Shown here piece by piece: positions 8,244 to 16,274 of a stretch of 64,000 bases of DNA. The first letter of the stretch is position 1; each line of letters starts with the position of its first letter. This DNA comes from Labilibaculum euxinicum (lineage in GTDB: Bacteria > Bacteroidota > Bacteroidia > Bacteroidales > Marinifilaceae). The DNA lies in NCBI RefSeq assembly GCF_009795715.1, contig NZ_WTCR01000016.1, positions 41,878-105,877 on the forward strand, given 5' to 3'. Under the pieces are notes generated by a model that searched no databases, was not told the origin of the DNA, and was given only the letters and a program-made list of their open reading frames with translations. The translations under genes were made by a program, and so were the position numbers.

Positions 8244-8287
8244 GTCATGCTCTGACTATAGGCAAGTTGTAAATGTCAGGGTATGAC
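8244..8287. repeat. Imperfect inverted repeat
   Basis: GTCATGCTCTGAC and GTCAGGGTATGAC form imperfect arms about 17 bp apart. It belongs to the cluster of palindromic repeats upstream of the Septu-like genes. It has no T-run, so it is unlikely to be a terminator. Confidence 0.55.
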
Positions 8288-8290
8288 TAG

Positions 8291-8364
8291 TATTTATCCG
8301 AGAAACCGGACAGCGTCGAAGACCTGTTGGCGTTTACATTTATAGTAACTGAAATAAGTAAACG
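8291..8364 (+). repeat. Copy A of a 74-bp duplicated intergenic sequence
   Basis: Begins TATTTATCCGAGAAACCGG and contains GTCGAAGACCTG, GGCGTTT and TATAGTAACTG. A second copy in the same orientation lies at 8665-8737 with roughly 80% identity by eye. Within and after copy A, CCTGTTGGCG (8333) and CGCCAACAGG (8381) form an inverted repeat. Confidence 0.75.
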
Positions 8365-8433
8365 CTGTTGGGTGAAGGCACGCCAACAGGTTGTTTAAAT
8401 TCAAAAAATTCTAATTAACCATTCTTTTTTTAA

Positions 8434-8530
8434 CCTCATCCCCCAGCCCCTTCTCCTAAAGGTGAAGGGGAGTCCAGCCATAATCAAGCTTGGAATTCCC
8501 TCTCCTCAAGGAGAGGGTTAGGGTGAGGTG
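8434..8530. repeat. Palindromic element with C-rich and G-rich ends
   Basis: Outer arms CCTCATCCCCCAGCCCC and GGGTTAGGGTGAGG are inverted copies. Each arm also contains its own small hairpin (CCCTTCTCC-taaa-GGTGAAGGGG and CCCTCTCC-tcaa-GGAGAGGG). This is a common type of extragenic element in Bacteroidota. A partial second copy is at 8608-8649. Confidence 0.75.
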
Positions 8531-8607
8531 GCATTAAAAAAAACACGAAGGATGGCACAAAAAGACACAATAATTTATTTCTTGTTTTTAATTACTGGTG
8601 AGAGATC

Positions 8608-8649
8608 ACCTCATCCCCCAACCCCTTCTCCTAAAGGCGAAGGGGAGCT
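8608..8649. repeat. Half copy of the C/G-rich palindromic element
   Basis: It carries only the left arm (CCTCATCCCCCAACCCC and the hairpin CCCTTCTCC-taaa-GGCGAAGGGG). The G-rich right arm seen at 8500-8530 is missing. It is directly followed by copy B of the 74-bp repeat. Confidence 0.7.
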
Positions 8650-8664
8650 TATTTAATGACTAAA

Positions 8665-8737
8665 TATTTAGCCGAAAAACCCGACAGTGTCGAAGACCTG
8701 TCGGCGTTTCCTCCTATAGTAACTGCAAATAAGTAAG
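8665..8737 (+). repeat. Copy B of the duplicated intergenic sequence
   Basis: Diverged direct repeat of 8291-8364 (shared GTCGAAGACCTG, CGGCGTTT, TATAGTAACTG, AATAAGTAA). It ends just before a candidate promoter element TATCTTTG at 8753 that would serve the DksA-like gene. Confidence 0.7.
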
Positions 8738-8784
8738 CCTCAGATTTTCTGTTATCTTTGATAAGCATGAAAAATTAACCAAAT

Positions 8785-9123
8785 ATGATCCAGAACGAGA
8801 AAATAGATATTGAAAATCAGATAAAAGAAAAAATAGAACAGCTGGAAAAGGATATTGTAATGCTAAAGGATTTAACCCAACCTGTTTCGCCGGATTGTGC
8901 CATTGGCAGAGTTAGTAGAATGGATGCAATAAACAACAAGAGTGTGAATGAGGCTGCTTTGCGTAAAAAAGAAGTTCAGTTTTCAGCATTAAAAGAATCT
9001 CTCAAGAATATTGATTCGGATGATTTTGGGAAATGCATAAAATGTGGAATAACTATTCCCATCGGAAGAATCATGATTATGCCTGAAAGCAAGAAATGTG
9101 TAAATTGTGCTTCAAATTCATAA
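8785..9123 (+). CDS. TraR/DksA-family zinc-finger protein
   Basis: A 112-residue cytosolic protein. A helical N-terminal half (coiled coil, residues 1-75) leads to a four-cysteine zinc finger, CIKCG near residue 86 and CVNCA near 106. This is the build of DksA/TraR proteins, which bind the RNA polymerase secondary channel. The usual acidic pair at the coiled-coil tip is not obvious: that part reads LTQPVSPDCAIGRVSRMDAI. The effect on transcription is therefore uncertain. A TATCTTTG element (8753-8760) lies 25 bp upstream of the start and could be its -7 box. Confidence 0.8.
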   Translation: MIQNEKIDIENQIKEKIEQLEKDIVMLKDLTQPVSPDCAIGRVSRMDAINNKSVNEAALRKKEVQFSALKESLKNIDSDDFGKCIKCGITIPIGRIMIMPESKKCVNCASNS

Positions 9124-9169
9124 TATTAATATCTTCATACAATATTATTCACTTGATTATAATTAATAT

Positions 9170-9382
9170 ATGGAACTAGTTACTCCTAATTTTGGCATTT
9201 CAATTTTCATGCTTATTATTTTAGTATTTGTTATTTTATTGCCCTTAATAGCTTTAATCGACATCGTAAAAAATGAATTCACCAATTCCAATAAATTAAT
9301 TTGGGTCTTAGTAGTTCTGCTATTCCCATTTATCGGTACAATTCTATATTTTATAATTGGAACCAAACAAAAAATTAAATAA
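9170..9382 (+). CDS. Small PLDc_N-type membrane protein
   Basis: A 70-residue protein with two transmembrane segments (about 9-31 and 41-65) joined by a short loop ending in NKLIWVLVVLLFPFIGTILYF. This pattern, hydrophobic segment, DIVKNxF, then KLIWVLVVLLFPFIG, is the phospholipase D/transphosphatidylase N-terminal-like domain (PLDc_N). It occurs alone in many small membrane proteins of unknown role. It is 6 bp upstream of a paralogue on the same strand, so the two are probably co-transcribed. Confidence 0.75.
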   Translation: MELVTPNFGISIFMLIILVFVILLPLIALIDIVKNEFTNSNKLIWVLVVLLFPFIGTILYFIIGTKQKIK

Positions 9383-9388
9383 AATTAC

Positions 9389-9592
9389 ATGATACTATCA
9401 ATCATTTTCGACATCTGGCTACTCACTAAATTAATTGGAATACTACTCCCAGTTGTTGCTGTAGTAGATATTTTTCTGAGAGATTTATTAGGAATTAACA
9501 AGCTATTCTGGGTTCTGCTTGTTGTTTTCATTCCATTTCTGGGTTCAATTATCTATTTCTACGATCGATTTACTTACAAAGCTAAAATTTAA
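9389..9592 (+). CDS. Small PLDc_N-type membrane protein, second copy
   Basis: A 67-residue paralogue of the preceding gene, with the same two-helix layout and the segment KLFWVLLVVFIPFLGSIIYF near residues 39-58. The C-terminus is a short basic tail. Tandem arrangement and divergence in sequence indicate an old local duplication. The pair may form a heteromer in the inner membrane (inference). No enzymatic motif is present. Confidence 0.75.
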   Translation: MILSIIFDIWLLTKLIGILLPVVAVVDIFLRDLLGINKLFWVLLVVFIPFLGSIIYFYDRFTYKAKI

Positions 9593-9593
9593 A

Positions 9594-9601
9594 TATCTTT
9601 G
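9594..9601 (+). promoter_or_regulatory. Candidate -7 box upstream of the SUI1/YciH gene
   Basis: TATCTTTG matches the Bacteroidota -7 consensus TAnnTTTG and lies about 90 bp before the favoured ATG at 9694. I do not see a clear TTTG at -33, so the call is tentative. Confidence 0.4.
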
Positions 9602-9693
9602 TACTGATAGTAATAAATAACTGGTATCTTCTGGTGAAATACCCATTTTTGACTGGTTACTGTGTACTAATTACTAACATACAATTAAATAAA

Positions 9694-10029
9694 ATGGCAA
9701 AAAGCAAAAAAAATATCGTTTACTCAACGAACCCCGATTACAATTACGAATACGACGATGAATCGGTAGAAGAAACCTTAGCTCCGAACAAACAAAAACT
9801 TAGAGTTTTGCTGGACAAAAAACAGAGAAAAGGTAAAGTTGTTACTTTAATTGAAGGTTTCGTGGGTACTTCTGATGACCTAAAAGAATTAGGCAAACTA
9901 TTAAAGAGTAAATGTGGTGGCGGAGGTTCTGCTAAAGATGGAGAAATCTTAATTCAAGGCGATCACCGCGATAAAATTATGGATCTTTTAAAAGCAGAAG
10001 GTTATCAGGTTAAACGAGTTGGAGGATGA
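9694..10029 (+). CDS. SUI1/YciH-family translation factor
   Basis: A 111-residue basic protein of the eIF1/SUI1 family (YciH in E. coli, where it affects initiation fidelity). The family core is VVTLIEGFVGTSDDLKELGKLLKSKCGGGGS near 50-80, ending with GDHRDKIMDLLKAEGYQVKRVGG. The frame is open upstream to 9634, but the ATG at 9694 giving MAKSKKNI matches the family's short basic N-terminus. The extra 20 residues upstream are hydrophobic and not family-like, so I chose 9694. It is followed by a strong hairpin terminator. Confidence 0.85.
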   Translation: MAKSKKNIVYSTNPDYNYEYDDESVEETLAPNKQKLRVLLDKKQRKGKVVTLIEGFVGTSDDLKELGKLLKSKCGGGGSAKDGEILIQGDHRDKIMDLLKAEGYQVKRVGG

Positions 10030-10062
10030 TTCTAAAGATCACCAAACAAATGATCTAAAAAC

Positions 10063-10098
10063 AAAACCGAAATCCATTACAGATTTCGGTTTTGTTTT
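10063..10098. terminator. Bidirectional terminator between yciH-like gene and purC
   Basis: A 12-bp perfect stem (AAAACCGAAATC / GATTTCGGTTTT) has T-rich tails on both strands (GTTTTG to the right, GTTTTTAG on the minus strand). It separates two convergent genes and can serve both. Confidence 0.85.
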
Positions 10099-10124
10099 GT
10101 ACTGTATTTTCAAATGTCTCAAGC

Positions 10125-11075
10125 CTATTTCAAAGTTTTCAGGCAATCTGAAATGTTTTTTTCGATTCGGGCATTAACAGCTTTGGCATCTGCTTTAACA
10201 AATTTTTCTCCAATAATTTGCTCGTACAACTCGATGTAACGCTCCGAAATCTGATTTACTTTTTCTTCAGTCATTTCAGGAACCTTTTGTCCGTCTTTAC
10301 CTTGAAAACCATTCTCCATTAACCATTCGCGAACAAACTCTTTCGATAATTGTTTCTGCTGCACATTCTTAGCCAAACGCTCAGCATATCCTTCCGAATA
10401 AAAGTAACGGGATGAATCGGGAGTATGAATCTCATCAATCAGGTAGATTACACCATCTTTTTTACCAAACTCATATTTTGTATCAACCAAAATCAAACCT
10501 TTTTCGGCAGCAATCTCAGTTCCTCGGGCAAATAAAGCCTGAGTATATTTTTCAAGCATTTCGTAATCTTCTTTAGATACGATGCCTTGTTTTAAAATTT
10601 CTTCTTTGGAAATATCTTCATCATGACCTTCCATAGCCTTAGTTGTAGGCGTAATGATCGGTTTTTCGAATTTCTGATTTTCCTTCATTCCTTCAGGCAT
10701 CGGCTCACCACAAAGTACACGTTTACCAGCTTTGTACTCTCTCCATGCATGACCGGTTAAATATCCTCTAATTACCATCTCAACCATAAACGGTTCAGCC
10801 AAATGACCAATTGTTACCATTGGATCAGGAGTTGCAATTTTCCAGTTTGGAACGATATCGGATGTTGCATCTAAAAAGCGGGTAGCAATTTGATTCAATA
10901 CCTGTCCCTTAAAAGGAATACCTTCAGGTAATACAACATCAAAAGCTGAAATACGATCAGAAACAACCATAGCAAGATACTCATCGTTAATATTATAAAC
11001 GTCTCTTACCTTACCTACGTAAAGATTCTTTTGATTCGGGAAATTAAAATCTGTTTTAACAATTGCTTCTTTCAT
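10125..11075 (-). CDS. purC: SAICAR synthase (phosphoribosylaminoimidazole-succinocarboxamide synthase)
   Basis: A 316-residue cytosolic enzyme that joins CAIR and aspartate using ATP in purine synthesis. Family landmarks are GKVRDVY near residue 22, [21 protein letters not shown] near 38, [14 protein letters not shown] near 98 and LVDTKYEFG near 196, followed by [14 protein letters not shown]. The length fits the longer (about 300-residue) form of the enzyme rather than the 240-residue form. It stands alone; the neighbouring phoH is 235 bp upstream on the same strand. Confidence 0.95.
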   Translation of the reverse strand: MKEAIVKTDFNFPNQKNLYVGKVRDVYNINDEYLAMVVSDRISAFDVVLPEGIPFKGQVLNQIATRFLDATSDIVPNWKIATPDPMVTIGHLAEPFMVEMVIRGYLTGHAWREYKAGKRVLCGEPMPEGMKENQKFEKPIITPTTKAMEGHDEDISKEEILKQGIVSKEDYEMLEKYTQALFARGTEIAAEKGLILVDTKYEFGKKDGVIYLIDEIHTPDSSRYFYSEGYAERLAKNVQQKQLSKEFVREWLMENGFQGKDGQKVPEMTEEKVNQISERYIELYEQIIGEKFVKADAKAVNARIEKNISDCLKTLK

Positions 11076-11309
11076 TGCTCCAAAAATTCTAATAATTTAT
11101 AAAAATGGTTTAAACTATAAGCCATTAGCCGTAAACTGCCAGGCATCAGCTGATATTCGCTGCATTCTGCTACCAAAATAACAATAATGTAAAATTCAGC
11201 TTTTAATTTAGTGCGAAGATAGATAAAAGTAAAAAAGTAGAAAAGCAGTAACAGCTATTTATATGCATCTTCACCATACTTTTTACAAAACTGTTTACCG
11301 GTAACTCTT

Positions 11310-12287
11310 TTACTGATCTTTGCTTTCTCTCTTTTTTTCTTGCCTGTCTTCTTCAATTTCGTAGGCTGTCACAATTTCTTTCACCAGCCGGTGACGAATT
11401 ATATCTGACTTATCGAATTCAACCATTGCAATTCCTTTTATATCCTTTAAAATCCGAAAGGCCTGAATCAATCCTGATTGTTGCTTTCTGGGCAAATCAA
11501 TTTGCGTGATATCACCTGTAATCATAAACTTACCACTGGTTCCCATGCGGGTTAAAAACATTTTCAACTGCTTTGTTGTGGTGTTTTGCGCCTCATCTAA
11601 AATTACAAATGCTTCGTTTAAGGTTCTTCCGCGCATGTAGGCCAAAGGTGCAATCTGAATGATTTCAGCTTCGAGATAATCGGCTAGTTTACGAGGCGGA
11701 ATCATATCCAGCAGGGCATCATAAAGCGGTTGCAAATAAGGATCAATTTTTTCTTTTAAATCTCCGGGAAGGAAACCAAGATTCTCTCCTGCCTCAACTG
11801 CTGGCCGACTCAAAATAATCTTTCTCACCTCAGAATTACGCAGAGCTTTAACAGCCAGGGCAATTGCCGTATAGGTTTTACCCGATCCGGCAGGACCAAC
11901 TGCAAAAATCATATCGTTTTTTGCTGATTTTTCGACCAACTTTTTTTGGTTAGCTGTGCGGGCACGAATAATTTTCCCATTATTACCAAAGAGAATAACG
12001 CTTTTAGGATCATCAGGATTCTGTATATCCGGTGTGTTTTCCAATACAATCCGTTTTATATTGGCCAATGTAAGAACATTGTATTGATTGTAGTGCTGAA
12101 TCAAAAGATTCACTTTCATTTCAAACAAATCAAGAATCTTTTCTTCGCCGCTGGCAAATATTTCATTCCCTCTTCCAACAATCTTCAATTTTGGAAACAT
12201 CTCCTTTAAGACTACCAATTTTGAATTATTAATTCCATAAAATTCAAGAGGATCAATTACCCCTAAAGATATGCTCTTTTCAATCAT
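11310..12287 (-). CDS. phoH: PhoH-like ATPase
   Basis: A 325-residue cytosolic P-loop NTPase, probably an RNA-related helicase/ATPase of the PhoH family. A small N-terminal KH-like region (about 1-90) precedes the NTPase core. This has Walker A GPAGSGKT near residue 131, the family segment RPAVEAGENLGFLPGDLKEKIDPYLQ near 160, Walker B VILDEAQN near 229 and ITGDITQIDLP near 257. The Lys/Arg/Glu-rich tail is typical. It is divergent from the SAM hydrolase gene, with about 135 bp between them for both promoters. Confidence 0.93.
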   Translation of the reverse strand: MIEKSISLGVIDPLEFYGINNSKLVVLKEMFPKLKIVGRGNEIFASGEEKILDLFEMKVNLLIQHYNQYNVLTLANIKRIVLENTPDIQNPDDPKSVILFGNNGKIIRARTANQKKLVEKSAKNDMIFAVGPAGSGKTYTAIALAVKALRNSEVRKIILSRPAVEAGENLGFLPGDLKEKIDPYLQPLYDALLDMIPPRKLADYLEAEIIQIAPLAYMRGRTLNEAFVILDEAQNTTTKQLKMFLTRMGTSGKFMITGDITQIDLPRKQQSGLIQAFRILKDIKGIAMVEFDKSDIIRHRLVKEIVTAYEIEEDRQEKKRESKDQ

Positions 12288-12423
12288 ATATTCCGTTCAA
12301 TATTCATTACTTTTGAGCCTACAAATTAATTATTAATTCTGATTTGTTTAGCTGTACCAAAGAGAAATCTGAATATATTTTCGTTTAAATAAATCTTCTT
12401 TCTCTTTAAATTTAGATCCATTT

Positions 12424-13212
12424 ATGGCAATAATAAGTTTAACTACCGATTGGCAGCACCGCGATTACTATCTGGGGGCACTTAAAGGGCGCCTCCTATC
12501 GATCTGTCCTGGAGCACAATTGGTAGATTTAAGTCACAATGTTGGCAACTACAATATATCTCAAACATCTTTTATTATAAAAAATGCCTTTGTCCATTTT
12601 CCAAAAGGAAGCATTCATATTATTGGTGTTAAATCAGAAGAAACACCGGAACATCCGCACATCGTTGTAAAGTATCAGGATCATTATTTTATTGGTGCCG
12701 ACAATGGTATTTTCAGTTTGATAATGAAAGGCGATCCTGAAGAAATTGTACGCATTGAAAATATTGAAAAGGAAGATCACTTTCATACTTTTCCGGAACT
12801 GAATGTATTCGCCAAAGCGGCTTCTCACATTATTAAATACAACAATCTCACAGAACTGGGATCTACCCAAAAAGAATTGTACCGATTGGTTCCCATCCGC
12901 GCATTAATTCAGAAAGGAACAATTACCGGACAGATTATTTATATTGATTCGTATGGGAATGTAACCACAAATATTTCAAAAGAATTGTTTGAATCGGTGC
13001 GTCAGGAAAGAGAATTCGAAATTTTGGTGCAAAGCAATCATTACCGGATTTCCAAAATCAATCAGAACTATCACGAAACTTCCGAAGGTGATTTTCTGGC
13101 GCTCTTCAACTCATCAGGCTTACTGGAAATAGCGATAAACAAAGGCAATTTAGCCGAGTTGCTGCAACTGGATATTAACTCCGATATTAGAATCAAACTT
13201 CATGATTATTAG
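12424..13212 (+). CDS. SAM hydrolase (S-adenosyl-L-methionine hydroxide adenosyltransferase family)
   Basis: A 262-residue protein of the DUF62/SAM_HAT family, whose characterised members split S-adenosylmethionine to adenosine and methionine. Residues 1-60 hold the family start (ISLTTDW, YYLGALKGRLLSICPGAQLVDLSH). FIGADNGIFSL (near 89) is the conserved nucleotide-binding stretch, and IDSYGNVTTNIS (near 178) begins the C-terminal beta-barrel domain. It overlaps the following monooxygenase gene by 11 bp, so the two are likely translated from one mRNA. Confidence 0.88.
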   Translation: MAIISLTTDWQHRDYYLGALKGRLLSICPGAQLVDLSHNVGNYNISQTSFIIKNAFVHFPKGSIHIIGVKSEETPEHPHIVVKYQDHYFIGADNGIFSLIMKGDPEEIVRIENIEKEDHFHTFPELNVFAKAASHIIKYNNLTELGSTQKELYRLVPIRALIQKGTITGQIIYIDSYGNVTTNISKELFESVRQEREFEILVQSNHYRISKINQNYHETSEGDFLALFNSSGLLEIAINKGNLAELLQLDINSDIRIKLHDY

Positions 13213-13483
13213 ATTTGTAAAGCTGGAAATACTTCCACAAAACATTGATGATTTTAAAAATCTTACATCGGGTGAAAAAGATGAAATTATAGCCTTTCCA
13301 GGTTGTTCTCATCTTGAAATTTTACAGGATGTATCAAATCCATCGGTATTTTTCACGGTAAGTCACTGGTGTTCGGAGGACGATTTAAACCATTACCGAA
13401 ACTCTGATTTTTTTCAGGGCAACTGGAAAAAGGTAAAAAAATGGTTCGCTGCCAAACCTGAGGCATGGAGCTTATCTAAATAA
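13202..13483 (+). CDS. Antibiotic biosynthesis monooxygenase (ABM) family protein
   Basis: A 93-residue dimeric ferredoxin-like alpha/beta barrel protein. Features are MIIRFVKLEILPQNIDDF, GCSHLEILQDVSNPSVFFTVSHWCSEDDLNHYRNS and a C-terminal helix, the arrangement of ABM proteins such as quinol or heme-degrading monooxygenases. The substrate is unknown. It overlaps the SAM hydrolase gene by 11 bp. The last 30 codons and the sequence after the stop recur in diverged form at 16447-16600, on the other side of the peptide island. Confidence 0.8.
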   Translation: MIIRFVKLEILPQNIDDFKNLTSGEKDEIIAFPGCSHLEILQDVSNPSVFFTVSHWCSEDDLNHYRNSDFFQGNWKKVKKWFAAKPEAWSLSK

Positions 13484-13535
13484 TTGGGACGTCTCCCTTT
13501 ACTCTTACACATACATCGGGTCAGGCTTTCCACAA
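13383..13535 (+). repeat. Left copy of the direct repeat flanking the peptide island
   Basis: It covers the last ~100 bp of the ABM gene and about 50 bp beyond, ending near GGGTCAGGCTTTCC. The right copy is at 16443-16605. The best-conserved part is an uninterrupted identical run of about 39 bp including CAGGGCAACTGGAAAAAGG. After it the copies differ by substitutions and small gaps. Confidence 0.8.
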
Positions 13536-14178
13536 CCACTCCCCGACTACCTAACTATCCTTAATTTGCTGCGGGTAACCTCTTCAATCCTTTACACACG
13601 TTTTCAATTCTTGAAATTAGCTGTCATCATCTCTTTGGGCCTTCAAAAAGCGAACCTTTCCTTATAGATTATCTTCAGCCTAAATGGGCTTGAATGCACC
13701 TTTAAACTTCAACTACAATCCAATCAAATTAAAAACTACATAATAGATTAAACAAATTAAAATATTCACATAATACAAAAATTAAACATTCACTAACCCC
13801 ATATAACAAAGATAATTTGCCAACAAATAAATTATTTTAAACCACCAATAATATATTTTAATAGATCATTTACTTACATTAAAGAAACAATATGATTAAA
13901 TTTAAATATCCCATAATTATTTATTTAAAAAATATTTCAATAAATTAGAAGATAAATCTCAAATTATACTAACAAACAAAAGTATTGCATTATGTTTTTT
14001 AATATTACTTCTCATTAAGCGTAAAAAAAATACAGTTTCTTTTACGCTTAATGTAGTGTAAATCTGCAACTCGAAAATGATAAAAACATGAAATAATTTA
14101 GGATGAATACACAACTCTCCAAAAGCAAAATTATATAATCTGTAACCCAATTAAATTGAATCATTATTCTTAATTCAA
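13536..14178. other. AT-rich intergenic region upstream of the peptide island
   Basis: About 640 bp with no supported gene. From 13730 to 13980 it is extremely AT-rich, unlike the housekeeping DNA to the left. Its one clear structure is the hairpin at 14013-14053. The promoter of the 14179 gene must lie here or just after that hairpin. Confidence 0.6.
14013..14053. promoter_or_regulatory. Perfect 14-bp inverted repeat upstream of the VKOR/thioredoxin gene
   Basis: CATTAAGCGTAAAA and TTTTACGCTTAATG are exact reverse complements separated by 13 bp. There is no T-run after it on the plus strand. It is 125 bp before the start codon, so an operator or an RNA hairpin in the leader is as likely as a terminator. 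Confidence 0.6.
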
Positions 14179-15777
14179 ATGGACGAAAACTTATTTTTCC
14201 TATTAAAAGAACTACTCACAAAAAATAGCATAAAAGTTAATAATGAAGAATTAAAGCTTCAATTATTTGGTCACCCTTCGTATCCAAGTTTACATTCTTT
14301 GACCGGAGTTTTGGATCATTTTAACATCCCAAATCTTGCAATAGAAATTCCTAAAACAGAAGAAAACATTGCTCTTTTGCCCGATTACTTCATAGCTCAT
14401 ATCGAAAACAACGGAAGTGATAATTTTGCATTAATCAGCAAGAAAGCGGATGCTATTCAAATTACACGTGAGGGAAAAAAATCGGAGCTTGTACCCATTG
14501 ACAGCTTTATTGATTTATGGACCGGAATTGTCTTAGTGATCGAAACAGATGAAAATATAAAAACAGATATCACTTCTATTTTCTCAAAAGTATTACTTGT
14601 AAGTATTCCAGTCGTACTAATTATTTGCTTTTTATTCTTAAGTCAAAACCCATATGAATCATTTCATTTTGCTTTTTCCATGATTGGACTAATGATATGT
14701 ATCTTTATTCTTCAACATGAAATAGGAACTTCTTCTCAGGTTTTAAATAAAATTTGTACTGGTGTTAGTGATAAAGTAAGTTGCGATGATGTTATGCAAT
14801 CGAAAGGATCCAATCTTTTTGGCTTTGTTAAATTAAGTGATCTTGGTATTATATATTTTCTAACCTCAGTATTATCTTCCTTGCTTTTTGTGATGAGTAA
14901 GAACAATTTCACTCCACTATTTGTAATAAGCCTTACAGCGCTGCCATTTACAATCTATTCCATCTACTATCAGTTCCAAATTGTAAAAAAATGGTGTCTC
15001 CTTTGCCTTGGTGTTATTTTGGTTTTATGGATACAATCGGCTTTGGCAACTGCAAATATCAATTCAATCTCTGAGATAATATCAGAACCAAATTCTTACT
15101 TACTCTTTGCATTTGCGGCATACCTTACCACAGCTCTTTGGCTATTCATTGCTCCCAAAATAAGACTAAAACCAGAATATTTTAAATTAAAAGTACAATT
15201 CAATAAATTCAAAAGAAACTTCGAAATATTCAACAATCTGCTTTCCAGATCGCAAGCAATAAACACCACAATTACAAACAGCAATGAAATAGTATTTGGC
15301 ACTAAAAATTCTGAATTGGAAATCGTTATAATCACAAACCCCTTATGTGGCTTTTGCAAAAATGCTCACAAACTAATTCACATAGTACTAGATCAAGAAA
15401 CAGAAGTAAAAATCATTGTTCGTTTCAATGTATCTCAAAATACCAAAGCCATTGATAATAAAATTGCATCAAAACTAGTTGAGATCTACCATATAAACGG
15501 GGAAAAGATATGTCTAACAGCAATGAATGAAGCCTATTCCAGCAGAGATTCTGCCACTTGGCTAAATAAATGGGGAGAATCAGAAAACGAATACTATTCT
15601 CAAATTTTAATGGAAGAAAAGAAATGGTGTACAAACAACAATATTCCCTTTACACCTGAAATTCTTCTTAATGGCAAATCCTATCCAAAAGAGTATGATT
15701 TTGAAGAATTGCAATATTTTCTTGAAGATCTTAACGAGTTCGAAGTTTCGACGCAAACAGAACTCATAACAGACTAA
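14179..15777 (+). CDS. C39-like/VKOR/thioredoxin fusion membrane protein
   Basis: A 532-residue inner-membrane protein with three parts. Residues 1-125 resemble a C39 peptidase-like domain (HPSYPSLHSLTGVLDHFNI), but there is no N-terminal catalytic cysteine and the usual His is replaced in SDNFALI, so it is probably an inactive, peptide-binding version. Residues 135-325 are a vitamin K epoxide reductase domain with several membrane helices, loop cysteines C193 and C202 and the CLLC motif at 273-276. Residues 360-520 are a DsbA/thioredoxin-like domain with CGFC at 390-393 and a cis-Pro segment IPFTPEILLNG. The complete electron relay suggests that it forms disulfides in the cysteine-rich peptides encoded directly downstream. 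No transporter gene is adjacent. Confidence 0.85.
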   Translation: MDENLFFLLKELLTKNSIKVNNEELKLQLFGHPSYPSLHSLTGVLDHFNIPNLAIEIPKTEENIALLPDYFIAHIENNGSDNFALISKKADAIQITREGKKSELVPIDSFIDLWTGIVLVIETDENIKTDITSIFSKVLLVSIPVVLIICFLFLSQNPYESFHFAFSMIGLMICIFILQHEIGTSSQVLNKICTGVSDKVSCDDVMQSKGSNLFGFVKLSDLGIIYFLTSVLSSLLFVMSKNNFTPLFVISLTALPFTIYSIYYQFQIVKKWCLLCLGVILVLWIQSALATANINSISEIISEPNSYLLFAFAAYLTTALWLFIAPKIRLKPEYFKLKVQFNKFKRNFEIFNNLLSRSQAINTTITNSNEIVFGTKNSELEIVIITNPLCGFCKNAHKLIHIVLDQETEVKIIVRFNVSQNTKAIDNKIASKLVEIYHINGEKICLTAMNEAYSSRDSATWLNKWGESENEYYSQILMEEKKWCTNNNIPFTPEILLNGKSYPKEYDFEELQYFLEDLNEFEVSTQTELITD

Positions 15778-15796
15778 AAATAATTATAAAACTGAA

Positions 15797-15838
15797 GTCT
15801 TGACGGTTTTAAAATGTTCAAGATATACACACATTTTA
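15797..15838 (+). promoter_or_regulatory. Conserved box upstream of the first double-glycine peptide
   Basis: The sequence TCTTGACGGTTTTAAAATGT, continuing TCAAGAT-ACACACATT, ends about 13 bp before the peptide start. TCTTGA and TCAAGA form an inverted repeat. The same block recurs at 16232-16270 before the relic peptide, so it is a conserved leader or promoter element of this peptide family. Confidence 0.65.
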
Positions 15839-15850
15839 TTTTTTTATACC

Positions 15851-16006
15851 ATGAAAGATTTACAAAAATTAAACGGCGCTAAAATTCTTAGCAAAAAAGA
15901 ACAACAAACTGTTAAAGGTGGATACATCAAAGAATGTAAAACATACAAAGACTGTTGGGAAGGTTTCATCTGCAGTGGAGGAATTTGTATCTCTGGGGAA
16001 ATATGA
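15851..16006 (+). CDS. Double-glycine-leader cysteine-rich peptide 1
   Basis: A 51-residue precursor. The ATG at 15851 gives MKDLQKLNGAKILSKKEQQ, followed by TVKGG. This is a double-glycine leader of the type cut by C39-peptidase transporters. The core after GG (residues 25-51) has four cysteines in the pattern Cx6C x6 C x4 C (CKTYKDCWEGFICSGGIC). A longer frame opening at 15800 would run through the conserved upstream box, so the short start is preferred. It is 73 bp downstream of the VKOR/thioredoxin gene and very similar in leader to peptide 2. Expected to be exported and disulfide-bonded; activity unknown. Confidence 0.85.
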   Translation: MKDLQKLNGAKILSKKEQQTVKGGYIKECKTYKDCWEGFICSGGICISGEI

Positions 16007-16027
16007 TCATTCATTAGTATTTAGATT

Positions 16028-16186
16028 ATGAACAGATTAAAAGAATTACTGGGAGCTAAAACTCTTAACAAAATTGAACAACAAGCTGTTAAAGGTGGAC
16101 GCTCAAAATGCATTGATGATTTAAGTTGCCCTGATGGATATGGATGTGATCCTTTTGGAGTTTGCAGACTTATTCCGGCAATCTAA
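16028..16186 (+). CDS. Double-glycine-leader cysteine-rich peptide 2
   Basis: A 52-residue precursor that is too short for most gene finders. It starts MNRLKELLGAKTLNKIEQQ and continues AVKGG, so the leader matches peptide 1 at LxxLxGAKxLxKxEQQxVKGG. The core reads RSKCIDDLSCPDGYGCDPFG then VCRLIPAI, again with four cysteines (Cx5C x5 C x5 C). The core differs from peptide 1 while the leader is conserved, as in families whose maturation enzymes recognise the leader. It lies 21 bp after peptide 1. Confidence 0.85.
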   Translation: MNRLKELLGAKTLNKIEQQAVKGGRSKCIDDLSCPDGYGCDPFGVCRLIPAI

Positions 16187-16231
16187 TTAAAACTTTCTCT
16201 TCTTAAATTGAAAATTTTGAATAAAACCGAA

Positions 16232-16270
16232 ATCTTGACGGTTTTAAAATGTTCAAGATTTACACACATT
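16232..16270 (+). promoter_or_regulatory. Second copy of the conserved peptide-upstream box
   Basis: TCTTGACGGTTTTAAAATGT then TCAAGATTTACACACATT repeats 15797-15838 almost exactly. Here it runs straight into a peptide core sequence with no leader in between. Confidence 0.65.
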
Positions 16271-16274
16271 TCAT

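Noticed and set aside
13959..14150. Minus-strand frame of 63 codons upstream of the VKOR gene
   Set aside because: It lies in extremely AT-rich DNA, covers the perfect inverted repeat and has no family resemblance.
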